Of a DNA stretch of 64,000 nt, positions 43,326 through 53,533 are shown one piece after another. The position numbers and the translations under genes are program-made. This DNA comes from Pseudomonas viridiflava. Lineage in GTDB: Bacteria; Pseudomonadota; Gammaproteobacteria; Pseudomonadales; Pseudomonadaceae. Every line of letters begins with the position of its first letter. Within the stretch, counting starts at the first letter, position 1. Location of the stretch: the NCBI RefSeq assembly GCF_900582195.1, contig NZ_UTHA01000129.1, positions 1 through 64,000 on the forward strand, read 5' to 3'. The notes under the pieces are model-generated. The model was not told where the DNA came from and did not search any database. It saw nothing but the letters and a program-made list of their open reading frames with translations.

Positions 43326-46016
43326 ATGAACCCGCCGCTGAGCAAACCGTTGGCACCCTCCTGGGTCAGCCGATTCAAGGAACAGAGCCTCGAGCGTGGC
43401 CGTCGCTACGCCCTGGAAAACCGGGTACGCATTGCCCAGGTCGGTGATGCGACCATCACCGCCAGTTGCGAAGGCTCTGGCGGTAACGTCTACCGTCAGA
43501 CCATACACCTGCGCGAGTCGGCCAAAGGCACTCTGCTATTGGTGGATGCCGGCTGCACCTGCCCTGTGCGCAGCAACTGCAAACACTGCGCCGCCGTTCT
43601 GCTGAAAGTGCAGGAAACCCTCGATTACCCCGCCGCCGCCAAAGACGCCGAATTGCTGGAAAAACTCCAGGCCGTGCTGGAAAACCGCAGCCCGAAAGCG
43701 CCACCGCAAGTGTTGGTCGATAACGTGCAGCCGTTGCCACGTCTGTGGCTGGCCAGTGTCGAGTTCAGCGCTTTTGAACCGCGCAACGGCAAGATGCAGC
43801 GCTACATTCAGCATCGCGCGGCACTGTCGTTCAGCTATCTCGATGAATACGTCAGCGGGCAGAAGAACAGCGACATCCTGATCCGTCAGGAAACCCAGAC
43901 GCTGCGCATAAAACGTCACCCGGAAGTCGAACAGTCCTACCGCGAACAGTTAAGAATCCTCGGTTTTCGCATCGCCACCCGCCAGAGCAAAGCCCTGCCG
44001 GAAAGCGCCGGCGAGCTGTACGAGATGGTCAATGACAGCGCATGGCTGACCTTCACCCTCAACGATCTGCCGAAACTGCGCAGCCAAGGCTGGGAGCTGC
44101 AAATCGACGAGGAATTCGGCTTTGACCTGACCGCGGTGGACGACTGGTACGCCACCGTCGAACAGGCGCCGGAGCGCGACTGGTTTGATCTGGAGCTGGG
44201 GATCATCGTCAACGGTGAGCGCCTGAGCCTGCTGCCGATCCTGCTCAATCTGATGCGCTCGCATGCGGAGATTCTCAATCCGGAACGCCTGGCGCGCCGC
44301 CGCGATGATGAACTGATTCTGGTCAACATCCCACAACGCACCAGCGAGCACGGGCCGTTGCAGGTGGCGCTGCCACTAGGTCGTTTGAAACCGGTATTGA
44401 TGACGCTCGGCGAGTTCTATCTGCAAGAGGCGGGCGAAACCACGCTGCGCCTGAGCAAGGCCGATGCTACCCGCCTCAATTCGCTGGAAGGCCTGCCGCT
44501 GCTGTGGGAGGGCGGCGAGCAGATCCGCACGTTCGCTCAGCGCCTGCGCGACATTCGTGATTTCAGCGCTGAAGCGCCGCAAGGCCTGAATGCGACACTG
44601 CGTCCTTATCAGCTCGAGGGTTTGAGCTGGATGCAATCGCTGCGGCAACTGGAAGTCGGCGGGATTCTCGCGGACGACATGGGACTGGGTAAAACCCTAC
44701 AGACCCTGGCGCATATTCTCAGCGAGAAGAACGCCGGACGTCTTGATCGGCCATGCATGGTGGTGATGCCGACCAGCCTGATTCCGAACTGGCTTGATGA
44801 GGCGGCGCACTTCACGCCGCAACTGAAAGTGGTCGCGCTGTACGGCGCCACGCGCAAAAAGCATTTCGACAATCTGGCGGATTACGACCTGATCCTCACC
44901 ACTTACGCACTGCTGCCCAAAGACGTCGAACGTCTGGCCAAGCAACCGCTGCATGTGTTGGTGCTGGATGAAGCGCAGTACATCAAGAACCCGAACAGCA
45001 AAGCCGCTCAAGCCGCACGCGAGCTCAATGCTCGCCAGCGCCTGTGCCTCAGCGGTACGCCGCTGGAAAACCACTTGGGCGAGTTGTGGTCACTGTTCCA
45101 TTTCCTGCTGCCGGGCTGGCTCGGCGACGTGAAAAGCTTTAACGCCGATTACCGCGTGCCGATTGAAAAGCGCGGCAGTGAAGTCAGACTTCAGCACCTC
45201 AACGGTCGGATAAAACCGTTTCTGCTGCGCCGCACCAAAGAGCAAGTCGCCACCGAACTGCCACCGAAAACCGAGATCATCCACTGGGTCGATCTCAACG
45301 AAGCGCAGCGCGATGTGTATGAAACCATGCGCCTGGCGATGGACAAGAAAGTCCGCGACGAGATCACCCGCAAAGGCGTGGCGCGCAGTCAGATCATCAT
45401 TCTTGAGGCCCTGCTCAAGCTGCGTCAGGTCTGCTGCGATCTACGCCTGGTCAACGACGCCACCCTCCCCGCTCGCGGCAGCACCTCGGGCAAACTCGAC
45501 AGTTTGATGGAAATGCTCGAGGAGTTGTTCGAAGAAGGTCGGCGAATTCTGCTGTTTTCGCAGTTCACTTCGATGCTGTCATTGATTGAAGAGGAGCTGA
45601 AAAAACGCAATGTCGCCTATGCACTGCTGACCGGCCAGACCCGGGATCGGCGTACGCCGGTGAAGGAATTCCAGAGCGGCAAGCGTCAGATCTTTCTGAT
45701 CAGTCTGAAGGCTGGTGGCGTGGGCTTGAACCTGACGGAAGCGGATACGGTGATTCACTACGACCCGTGGTGGAACCCGGCGACCGAGAATCAGGCGACG
45801 GATCGGGCGTACCGGATTGGTCAGGAGAAACCGGTGTTCGTCTACAAGATGATTGCTCGGGGCACGGTGGAAGAGAAGATTCAGCACCTGCAAAAGGAAA
45901 AATCCGACTTGGCGGCGGGCGTGCTGGATGGGCGCAAGGCCGGGGACTGGAAGTTGCAGAGTGATGATATCGAGGCGTTGTTTGCGCCGTTGCCGGACAA
46001 GCTCGACAAGCGTTGA
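43326..46016 (+). CDS. SWIM zinc-finger SNF2-family helicase, copy A
   Basis: An 896-residue DNA-dependent ATPase. An N-terminal SWIM zinc finger (Cys77, Cys79, Cys85, His87; CxC-x5-CxH) is followed by a long middle region and a SNF2 core: motif I DDMGLGKT (about 450), motif II DEAQ (about 547), LSGTPLENHLGELWS (motif III), and the helicase C block with QATDRAYRIGQ (motif VI). Swi2/Snf2 proteins translocate on double-stranded DNA and displace proteins. The cellular role of the bacterial SWIM-SNF2 type is unknown. It starts 11 bp after the CsiV-like gene and is convergent with a paralogue. Confidence 0.9.
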   Translation: MNPPLSKPLAPSWVSRFKEQSLERGRRYALENRVRIAQVGDATITASCEGSGGNVYRQTIHLRESAKGTLLLVDAGCTCPVRSNCKHCAAVLLKVQETLDYPAAAKDAELLEKLQAVLENRSPKAPPQVLVDNVQPLPRLWLASVEFSAFEPRNGKMQRYIQHRAALSFSYLDEYVSGQKNSDILIRQETQTLRIKRHPEVEQSYREQLRILGFRIATRQSKALPESAGELYEMVNDSAWLTFTLNDLPKLRSQGWELQIDEEFGFDLTAVDDWYATVEQAPERDWFDLELGIIVNGERLSLLPILLNLMRSHAEILNPERLARRRDDELILVNIPQRTSEHGPLQVALPLGRLKPVLMTLGEFYLQEAGETTLRLSKADATRLNSLEGLPLLWEGGEQIRTFAQRLRDIRDFSAEAPQGLNATLRPYQLEGLSWMQSLRQLEVGGILADDMGLGKTLQTLAHILSEKNAGRLDRPCMVVMPTSLIPNWLDEAAHFTPQLKVVALYGATRKKHFDNLADYDLILTTYALLPKDVERLAKQPLHVLVLDEAQYIKNPNSKAAQAARELNARQRLCLSGTPLENHLGELWSLFHFLLPGWLGDVKSFNADYRVPIEKRGSEVRLQHLNGRIKPFLLRRTKEQVATELPPKTEIIHWVDLNEAQRDVYETMRLAMDKKVRDEITRKGVARSQIIILEALLKLRQVCCDLRLVNDATLPARGSTSGKLDSLMEMLEELFEEGRRILLFSQFTSMLSLIEEELKKRNVAYALLTGQTRDRRTPVKEFQSGKRQIFLISLKAGGVGLNLTEADTVIHYDPWWNPATENQATDRAYRIGQEKPVFVYKMIARGTVEEKIQHLQKEKSDLAAGVLDGRKAGDWKLQSDDIEALFAPLPDKLDKR

Positions 46017-46041
46017 GATTTGCGGCGCCTGTTAGATAGCT

Positions 46042-46151
46042 TTTGCGAGCAGGCTCGCTCCCACACTGGACCTGTGGCATTCACCAATCCAGTGTTCACA
46101 GGGATCTTGTGAACCCCACAAATCTAATGTGGGAGCGAGCCTGCTCGCGAA
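46042..46151. repeat. REPIN (inverted REP pair, wide spacer)
   Basis: Forward core 46042-46065 (TTTGCGAGCAGGCTCGCTCC variant) and reverse core 46128-46151, between the two convergent SNF2 genes. Sequence GCAGGCTCGC marks the same sub-family as the copy at 62549. Confidence 0.87.
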
Positions 46152-46186
46152 TGGCTCATCTCGGTCTAACGGTTAAAAACTCAAGC

Positions 46187-49100
46187 TCAGCCCTTGGCAA
46201 CAGGCAACGGCGCAAACAGCGCCTCAATGTCACCCTGCTCCAGTTTCCAGCCACCCGTCGTCCCGCCTTCAAGCACCGCCCCGGCCAACGCAGCTTTCTC
46301 CTGCTGCAGCGCCTGTATTTTTTCCTCCACCGTGCCACGGGCAATCAGCTTGTAGACGAACACCGGGTTGTTTTGCCCGATTCGATATGCACGATCGGTA
46401 GCCTGATTTTCCACCGCGGGGTTCCACCAAGGGTCGAAGTGGATCACCGTGTCTGCGGCGGTCAGATTCAAACCGGTACCCCCGGCCTTCAGACTGATCA
46501 GAAACAGCGGTACCTTGCCGCCCTGAAAATCCTTCACTGGCGTACGCCGATCCGTGGTGTCACCGGTCAGCAGCGAATAGGCAATGTCCCGTTGCTGCAA
46601 TTCTTCCTCAATCAAGGCGAGCATTGAGGTGAACTGCGAGAACAGCAGGATTCTGCGACCCTCACCCAGCAGCTCTTCAAGCATCTCCATCAAACTGACC
46701 AACTTGCCACTGCCGGAACGCAGTGCCTTCGCCGTCATTGGCATCTTGATCAGACGCAAGTCGCAACAGACCTGCCGCAGCTTGAGCAAGGCATCCAGAA
46801 TGATGATCTGACTGCGCGCCACGCCACTGCGGGCTATTTCGTCGCGCACTTTTTTGTCCATCGCCACGCGAACCGTTTCATAGACATCACGCTGGCCGTC
46901 GCTGAGATCCACCCAATGGATGATTTCGGTTTTCGGCGGCAGTTCGGTGGCCACCTGATCCTTTTTGCGGCGCAGTAAAAACGGCTTGATGCGCGCTGTC
47001 AGGTGCTGCATGCGCTGAACATTGCCGTGCTTCTCGATTGGCGTGCGGTAATCGCGATTAAAGGACTTGCTGTCGCCGAGCCATCCCGGCATGAGGAAAT
47101 GAAACTGCGACCAAAGCTCACCCAAGTGGTTTTCCAATGGCGTGCCGCTCAGGCACAAGCGCTGGCGGGCTTGCAGGTCGCGCGCGGCTTGTGCGGCTTT
47201 GCTGAGCGGGTTCTTGATGTTCTGCGCTTCATCGAGAATCAGCACGCTCCACGACTGCGGCTGCAAGGTCTCCAGATCCCTCGGCAGCAACGCGTAAGTG
47301 GTCAGCACCAGATCGTACTCAGCCAGAGTAGCGAAATCCTGTTGCCGCCCAGAGCCGTGCAGCGCCAATACTTTCAACTGCGGGGTGAAACGCTCGGCCT
47401 CGTCGAGCCAGTTGGGAATCAGGCTGGTCGGCATCACCGCCAGAGCCGGGCAATCGAGGCGCCCGGCGTGTTTTTCCGTAAGCAGATGCGCCAGGGTTTG
47501 CAGCGTTTTGCCCAACCCCATGTCGTCGCCCAGTATGCCGCCGACCTCAAGCTCGCGCAGGGTCTGCATCCAGTTCAGGCCTTCGAGCTGATACGGGCGC
47601 AGTTGCGCGTTAAGGCCGGCCGGCGCAGCGACCTGGGTGTGACTGGAACTGCGCAAGCGCTTGGCAAAAGTGCGCAGCCGCTCGCCCCCCTGCCAATCCA
47701 GCGGTACGTCATCGAGCATACTCAAGCGCGCGGCATCCGGGACACTCAAGCGCAGTGCATCGCCCTGATGACCGCCCAGGTACAACTCGCCCAGCGTGGC
47801 CATCAGCGGTTTGACGCGACTCAGCGGCAGCGCGACCTTGGCGCCCGAAGGGTCGCCAAAACCGCTGGGCTTCAGTTCGATCAGGAGTTTTTCGTCATCG
47901 CTGCGTTGTGCCAGATTGACCGGGTCAAGCAGGCGCGGCTGGGTGCGCAACAAGTGCAGCAGGATCGGTAGCAAACTGTAGCGCTGGCCATTGACGACAA
48001 TACCCAATTGCAAATCAAACCACTGATGCCCAGCCTCTTCTTCGACCTCGGCATACCAATGCTCGACTGGCTGCACATTGAAATGAAAGCCGGAACTGAT
48101 CTCGACTTCCCAATTCGAGGCGCGCAGCGTCGCAAGCCCTTCGTGCATAAACCCGAGCCAGGCGGAATCATCCGGCAACGTGAACATCTCACCGGGACGA
48201 TCCAGCGAACTCTTGCGCGTGGCTTTCTTGAAGCCGTGCTTTTGCAGGATCTGGCGCAACTTCTTTTCCACCGCGGGCTGGCGTTGAATGCGCTGGGTCT
48301 CGGTGCCGTTGAGGATCATCACTTCCGGGTTGCGATCCACCGTCGGCTGGCCGTTGTAGGTAAACACCAGGGCGGCGCGGTGCTCGAGAATGTATTCCCA
48401 GCGCGAGCGCTCACGACCGCTGACGAGGGTGAGTTGTGGCTGTGGTAGTACGTCGTCGATGATCCGTTCGGTCAGTTGGTGTGGCGGCGGGATTCTCGTT
48501 GCCGCGCTCATGCGATGGCTGAACTGCATGGCCTGACGCGCCGGAATCTCCGGCGCCAGAGTCAAATGGCTGGCCAGTTTTTCTTCCAGTTCATTGAACA
48601 AAGGGCCAATCTGCCGCTGTTCACGATCCAGGTAATAAAGCGGCTCCAGCGCCAGCACAGTTTCCTGCGCAGCCTCGGCACTGCTCCATTGCGCACGGAA
48701 ACCACCGTCGGCCTGCTCGGCCCAGGCGAACTGGCCGATACGCTTCGCGCCCGGCACCAACGGTTGCAGATCCTCGAAATCGAGAAACAGCCGCGAGGTA
48801 CGCAGGAGCATTTCCAGCAGTTCGGCGCCGCTGCTGCCTTCCAGCGGATAGCCGCTGTAATAGGCGTGGTGGGAGTGCATGGCAACCAGCAGCCTGGCGA
48901 CGCGCAAATCCAGCTCGGTCAGGTAGCCGGGTTGACGCATGAGCATTTCGGCCAGCGAGTATATCGGTTTGACTTCGCGTAACTCGCCGCTCTTGAGCTG
49001 GGAAACCTTGAAAATATCGAGCAGCCACTTGCCGCTCACAGGCGTTGGCTTGAGCTTGTAAAACAGACGCGTGCCTGCGGTTTGCGCGCCGTCTTCAGCA

Positions 49101-49480
49101 GGTTTGGCCGGCACGGGAATGGTCGAAAGCCAATGTTCCAGCGCCCGCCCCAAAGGGATCTGTGCGTCACTTTCAGACGCATCGTCAGCACTGCCCTGCA
49201 GGTGATAGAGCACCGCAGCGCAGTGTTTGCAGTCGATGACGACAGGACAACTGCACAGGCAACGCAATTTGACGGAACCCAGCCGGTCTTCGGACAGGTA
49301 AATGCTTTGTTCATACGCCTGACTTTCCGAACCGACGCAGAACGCCTCGATCTTTTTGTCATTGATCTCGATGATCTCTACCCGGTCCTCGGCAGCATAA
49401 GCGCGAGCCTTGGCCAGCGCCTTGCTACTGAATGCCTGAGTCCAGGCCACCGACTTGAGTCGTTCGATGAGAATGCTCAT
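46187..49480 (-). CDS. SWIM zinc-finger SNF2-family helicase, copy B
   Basis: A 1097-residue paralogue of the gene at 43326-46016, longer by about 200 residues in the middle. SWIM finger: Cys76, Cys78, Cys84, His86. SNF2 motifs: DDMGLGKT (about 652), DEAQ (about 748), LSGTPLENHLGELWS, QATDRAYRIGQ. The C-terminal 450 residues are very similar to copy A, while the N-terminal halves have drifted. It starts 9 bp after the methylthioinosine phosphorylase gene and is in one transcription unit with it and nagZ. Function unknown. Confidence 0.9.
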   Translation of the reverse strand: MSILIERLKSVAWTQAFSSKALAKARAYAAEDRVEIIEINDKKIEAFCVGSESQAYEQSIYLSEDRLGSVKLRCLCSCPVVIDCKHCAAVLYHLQGSADDASESDAQIPLGRALEHWLSTIPVPAKPAEDGAQTAGTRLFYKLKPTPVSGKWLLDIFKVSQLKSGELREVKPIYSLAEMLMRQPGYLTELDLRVARLLVAMHSHHAYYSGYPLEGSSGAELLEMLLRTSRLFLDFEDLQPLVPGAKRIGQFAWAEQADGGFRAQWSSAEAAQETVLALEPLYYLDREQRQIGPLFNELEEKLASHLTLAPEIPARQAMQFSHRMSAATRIPPPHQLTERIIDDVLPQPQLTLVSGRERSRWEYILEHRAALVFTYNGQPTVDRNPEVMILNGTETQRIQRQPAVEKKLRQILQKHGFKKATRKSSLDRPGEMFTLPDDSAWLGFMHEGLATLRASNWEVEISSGFHFNVQPVEHWYAEVEEEAGHQWFDLQLGIVVNGQRYSLLPILLHLLRTQPRLLDPVNLAQRSDDEKLLIELKPSGFGDPSGAKVALPLSRVKPLMATLGELYLGGHQGDALRLSVPDAARLSMLDDVPLDWQGGERLRTFAKRLRSSSHTQVAAPAGLNAQLRPYQLEGLNWMQTLRELEVGGILGDDMGLGKTLQTLAHLLTEKHAGRLDCPALAVMPTSLIPNWLDEAERFTPQLKVLALHGSGRQQDFATLAEYDLVLTTYALLPRDLETLQPQSWSVLILDEAQNIKNPLSKAAQAARDLQARQRLCLSGTPLENHLGELWSQFHFLMPGWLGDSKSFNRDYRTPIEKHGNVQRMQHLTARIKPFLLRRKKDQVATELPPKTEIIHWVDLSDGQRDVYETVRVAMDKKVRDEIARSGVARSQIIILDALLKLRQVCCDLRLIKMPMTAKALRSGSGKLVSLMEMLEELLGEGRRILLFSQFTSMLALIEEELQQRDIAYSLLTGDTTDRRTPVKDFQGGKVPLFLISLKAGGTGLNLTAADTVIHFDPWWNPAVENQATDRAYRIGQNNPVFVYKLIARGTVEEKIQALQQEKAALAGAVLEGGTTGGWKLEQGDIEALFAPLPVAKG

Positions 49481-49489
49481 GGGCAGTCC

Positions 49490-50239
<750 letters not shown>

Positions 50240-51250
50240 TTAATCGATCAGTTGAGCGTCTTTGAGCGCGCCGATGGCGGTGAGCCAGCGCGGATCCTGA
50301 CGGTAATCGGTGCTGGCGAATGCCTGGCCGCGCATGCGTGCGATGCGCGCGGACGGCTTGACCTTCATCCGTTGCGCGGCGCTCAGGGCCAATTCGGCAG
50401 CAGCGCGGTCGTTACAGACCAGACCCATGTCGCAACCGGCAGTCAGCGCGGCTTCGATGCGGCTGGCAGCGTCGCCCACCACATGGGCACCGGCCATCGA
50501 CAGATCGTCGCTGAAGATCACGCCATCGAACTGCAACTCGCCGCGCAGAATATCCTGCAACCAGCGCCGGGAGAAACCGGCTGGCTGTGAATCAACCTGC
50601 GGATAGATCACGTGCGCCGGCATGATCGCGGCCAATTGTTTACTGAGTCTGGCGAACGGCACGAGGTCGTTGGCGCGGATCTCGTCGAGGCTGCGCTCGT
50701 CGTTGGGGATCGCGACATGAGAGTCGGCTTCAGCCCAGCCGTGGCCAGGGAAGTGCTTGCCGGTGGCCGCCATGCCGGCGCTGTTCATGCCGCGAATGAA
50801 TGCACCGGCGAGCAATGCGGCGCGCGCGGGATCTCCCTCGAACGAACGGGTGCCCACCACGGCGCTGCGCTGGTAATCCAGATCGAGTACCGGCGCGAAA
50901 CTCAGGTCGAGGCCGACCGCGAGTACTTCGGTGGCCATGATCCAGCCGCATTGCTCGGCGAGATACTCGGCGTTCGGGTTGTCGGCGATGGCGCGCATGG
51001 CCGGCAGACGCACGAAGCCCTGACGCAGACGCTGCACGCGACCGCCCTCTTGATCCACCGCCAGCAACAGATCCGGACGAATCGCGCGAATCGAGGCGCT
51101 GAGTTCACGCACCTGACGCGGATGCTCGATGTTGCGCGCGAAGATGATCAGGCCACCCACTTCGGGCTGACGCAACAGTTGGCGATCTTCGGCCGTCAGC
51201 CAGGTACCGGCGACGTCCACCATCAACGAGCCTTGCAGGCCAGCAGTCAT
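50240..51250 (-). CDS. nagZ: Beta-N-acetylhexosaminidase (peptidoglycan recycling)
   Basis: A 336-residue cytoplasmic GH3 enzyme that removes GlcNAc from 1,6-anhydroMurNAc muropeptides, a step that sets AmpC induction signals. The signature KHFPGHGWAEADSHVAIP with the catalytic His and the DLSMAGA segment carrying the nucleophile Asp are intact. The frame opens at 51283; the ATG at 51250 has AAGGA 6-7 bases upstream and is chosen (MTAGLQGSLMVDVAG). First gene of a run with the phosphorylase and SNF2 copy B. Confidence 0.94.
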   Translation of the reverse strand: MTAGLQGSLMVDVAGTWLTAEDRQLLRQPEVGGLIIFARNIEHPRQVRELSASIRAIRPDLLLAVDQEGGRVQRLRQGFVRLPAMRAIADNPNAEYLAEQCGWIMATEVLAVGLDLSFAPVLDLDYQRSAVVGTRSFEGDPARAALLAGAFIRGMNSAGMAATGKHFPGHGWAEADSHVAIPNDERSLDEIRANDLVPFARLSKQLAAIMPAHVIYPQVDSQPAGFSRRWLQDILRGELQFDGVIFSDDLSMAGAHVVGDAASRIEAALTAGCDMGLVCNDRAAAELALSAAQRMKVKPSARIARMRGQAFASTDYRQDPRWLTAIGALKDAQLID

Positions 51251-51270
51251 AGAAATTCCTTGAAAACGAA

Positions 51271-51343
51271 AAACCCGATCCATAGCAAATCGCTGCCGTG
51301 AGCAATGCTCGGCAGGTCGGCAATTTCTATGGATTTCGGGTTT
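51271..51343 (-). promoter_or_regulatory. Long hairpin in the psrA-nagZ gap
   Basis: Arms 51271-51285 and 51327-51343 are complementary (AAACCCGATCCATAG with a 2-base bulge) and enclose a second stem (CTGCC...GGCAG with GAGC/GCTC). On the minus strand the outer stem ends CGGGTTTTTCGTTTT, so it looks like a terminator for psrA or an attenuator in the nagZ leader. Confidence 0.5.
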
Positions 51344-51408
51344 AGAACGAGAGTCGGCATGGGCGGCTAGCTTAGCGGATACAAGCTGCCGCGCCCACCC
51401 GTGCGCGG

Positions 51409-52116
51409 TTAAACCTTGGCGGCGACCGGCGTTGATTTGCTGCGCGGGCGCAGTTGTGCGGTGGCCATGGCTGTGTCAGTGACGCCGGTTTCGGCGCGCA
51501 TGCCTGCAGCGAGGAACGGCACCATCAGACGCATCACTTGTTCGATGGAGGTGTTGACGCCGAAATCGGTCTCGGCGATCGCGCGCAACGCCTTGATGCC
51601 GGACATGCTGAACGCGGCGGCGCCGAGCATGAAGTGCACGCGCCAGAACAGCTCGATCGGCGGAATGCGTGGTGCGGCTTCGTTGACCAGCAGCATGTAG
51701 CGGCGGAACACCTTGCCGTACATGTCTTCCAGATAACGGCGCAAGTGACCCTGGCTCTGGCTGAACGCGAGACCGAGCAGACGCATGAAGATCGACAGGT
51801 CGTTGCCGCTGCGTGGCTGGACCACCAAGGCTTGCTCAACGAGGATTTCCAGCAGCTCTTCAAGCGTCGGCTTGTTTTCAGGCTTGGCCTGACGTCGCTC
51901 CAGCTCTTTATCAAGGCTGACGCAAAACGGCCCGAGGAAGCGCGAGAATACCGCCTGAATCAGCGCTTTTTTCGAACCGAAGTGATAGTTCACCGCTGCC
52001 AGGTTGACGCCAGCCTTGCTGGTGATCAAACGCAATGAGGTTTCAGCGAAACCTTTCTCCGCGAACAACTGCTCGGCAGCATCAAGAATGCGTTCAACGG
52101 TTTCCGACTGGGCCAT
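51409..52116 (-). CDS. psrA: TetR-family regulator PsrA
   Basis: A 235-residue TetR-type regulator. The N-terminal helix-turn-helix is at about 5-50 (ETVERILDAAEQLFAEKGF...AVNYHFGSKKALIQ). The C-terminal domain should bind long-chain fatty acids; PsrA represses fadBA-type genes and itself and activates rpoS in Pseudomonas. The frame opens at 52134; the ATG at 52116 follows GGCGGAG. Two overlapping palindromes of the PsrA type lie just upstream, and a target operon, fadBA, is in this window. Adjacent to lexA, divergent. Confidence 0.9.
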   Translation of the reverse strand: MAQSETVERILDAAEQLFAEKGFAETSLRLITSKAGVNLAAVNYHFGSKKALIQAVFSRFLGPFCVSLDKELERRQAKPENKPTLEELLEILVEQALVVQPRSGNDLSIFMRLLGLAFSQSQGHLRRYLEDMYGKVFRRYMLLVNEAAPRIPPIELFWRVHFMLGAAAFSMSGIKALRAIAETDFGVNTSIEQVMRLMVPFLAAGMRAETGVTDTAMATAQLRPRSKSTPVAAKV

Positions 52117-52131
52117 GGCTACTCCGCCTGA

Positions 52132-52158
52132 CAAACACTTGTTTGAAACATACGTTTC
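52132..52158. promoter_or_regulatory. Two overlapping PsrA-type operators
   Basis: CAAAC-ACTT-GTTTG (52132-52145) and GAAAC-ATAC-GTTTC (52145-52158) share one base and both fit the PsrA consensus (G/C)AAAC-N2-4-GTTT(G/C). They lie 16-42 bp upstream of the psrA start, the place for autorepression. Confidence 0.82.
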
Positions 52159-52283
52159 AGCCTGTGCGTTGTCAAGCCTGCCGGTTCGTTTTGGGAATGG
52201 TCGGTCAGCTATTTAACCACACAAGGCCAACGCTTTAATAAACGCTTGTTCCGACCGTCCGGCGGCAGGCAAAAAAACGGGCA

Positions 52284-52335
52284 TTGCCAAGACCGTTTCA
52301 CTGTATATAATCCCAGTCACTGTATAAAAAGACAG
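52284..52335 (+). promoter_or_regulatory. lexA promoter with two LexA boxes
   Basis: A sigma-70 promoter is visible: TTGCCA (52284-52289), 16-bp spacer, TATAAT (52306-52311). LexA box 1, CTG-N10-CAG, covers 52301-52316 and includes the -10; box 2, also CTG-N10-CAG, covers 52320-52335. Their centres are 19 bp apart. This predicts tight autorepression of lexA-sulA. Confidence 0.9.
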
Positions 52336-52345
52336 AGCGCTCAAT

Positions 52346-52954
52346 ATGCTAAAGCTGACGCCACGCCAAGCCGAAATTCTGGCCTTCATCAAACGCTGCC
52401 TAGAAGACAACGGCTACCCGCCAACCCGCGCGGAAATCGCTCAGGAACTGGGCTTCAAGTCGCCGAACGCGGCTGAAGAACACCTCAAGGCTCTGGCTCG
52501 CAAGGGTGCCATCGAGATGACCCCCGGCGCCTCTCGCGGCATTCGCATCCCTGGCTTCGAAGCCAAGGCTGACGACTCCACCCTGCCAATCATTGGCCGG
52601 GTCGCTGCCGGTGCGCCGATCCTCGCCCAGCAACACATCGAAGAGTCCTGCAATATCAATCCGGCCTTCTTTCATCCGCGCGCCGACTATCTGTTGCGCG
52701 TGCACGGCATGAGCATGAAGGACATCGGCATTTTCGACGGTGACCTGCTCGCCGTGCACACCACCCGCGAAGCACGTAATGGCCAGGTTGTCGTCGCCCG
52801 TATCGGCGATGAAGTGACGGTCAAACGCTTCAAGCGTGAAGGCAGCAAGGTCTGGCTGATTGCCGAAAACCCCGAGTTCGCCCCTATCGAAGTCGACCTG
52901 AAAGACCAGGAACTGGTGATCGAAGGCTTGAGTGTCGGCGTCATTCGCCGCTAA
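52346..52954 (+). CDS. lexA: SOS repressor LexA
   Basis: A 202-residue LexA. N-terminal winged helix (1-65, [29 protein letters not shown]), Ala88-Gly89 cleavage bond (VAAGAP), and the self-cleavage dyad Ser123 (HGMSMKD) and Lys160 (VTVKRFK). Length matches E. coli LexA (202). Cotranscribed with sulA 10 bp downstream; autoregulated by the two boxes upstream. Confidence 0.97.
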   Translation: MLKLTPRQAEILAFIKRCLEDNGYPPTRAEIAQELGFKSPNAAEEHLKALARKGAIEMTPGASRGIRIPGFEAKADDSTLPIIGRVAAGAPILAQQHIEESCNINPAFFHPRADYLLRVHGMSMKDIGIFDGDLLAVHTTREARNGQVVVARIGDEVTVKRFKREGSKVWLIAENPEFAPIEVDLKDQELVIEGLSVGVIRR

Positions 52955-52964
52955 AGGAGGCTTT

Positions 52965-53438
52965 ATGCAGTTCCCACACACCCCTCAGCAAACACAACTG
53001 CCTTTATTCGAAGCGTTTCTGGCGCAACCGATGGCACCGATCCTGAAAGACGTGGTCGAGCGTCCGTGGAATGCCGAACCCGAAGTATTCAGTGAGCTGT
53101 CACTGCGGGGTGCTGCCGGGAACTGCCTGAACCTGCTAGCCCCGATCCTGCGCGAACTCAGCGAAGATCAGGACGCGCGCTGGCTGACATTGATCGCACC
53201 ACCCGCCAGCCTGACCCAAACCTGGTTGCGGGATGCCGGCCTGAACCGCGAACGTATTCTGCTGCTGCAACCACGGGGCGCACAAAGCGCTCAGCAACTG
53301 GCGTGCGAAGCTCTGCGATTGGGTCGCAGCCACACGGTGGTCACCTGGCTAAACCCGTTAAACACCCACTCGCGACAACAACTGATCAGCGCCGCACGCA
53401 CGGGCGAAGCGCAGAGCCTGAATATTCGTTTGGGTTGA
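52965..53438 (+). CDS. sulA: SOS cell-division inhibitor SulA
   Basis: A 157-residue SulA homologue that blocks FtsZ assembly during SOS. The frame opens at 52932, but ATG 52965 follows the near-perfect AAAGGAGG. Family segments are LSLRGAAGNCLNLLAPILRELSEDQDARWLTLIAPP and the RILLLQPRGAQSAQQLACEALRLGRSHTVVTW stretch. Operon with lexA is the normal Pseudomonas arrangement. A hairpin (GGCTTCTC...GAGAAGCC at 53473-53496) lies after the stop without a T run. Confidence 0.92.
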   Translation: MQFPHTPQQTQLPLFEAFLAQPMAPILKDVVERPWNAEPEVFSELSLRGAAGNCLNLLAPILRELSEDQDARWLTLIAPPASLTQTWLRDAGLNRERILLLQPRGAQSAQQLACEALRLGRSHTVVTWLNPLNTHSRQQLISAARTGEAQSLNIRLG

Positions 53439-53533
53439 TTTACGAGCAACAAGCGCTGTGTGAAGCGCAGGGCTTCTCCAGGGACAGAGAAGCCGATCTG
53501 AAGCGGTAACGTCAAAAAGCAAAAAGGCGAGGA

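Noticed and set aside
53473..53496. Hairpin after sulA as an intrinsic terminator
   Set aside because: The stem is good, but no T run follows on the plus strand, so termination there is not supported.
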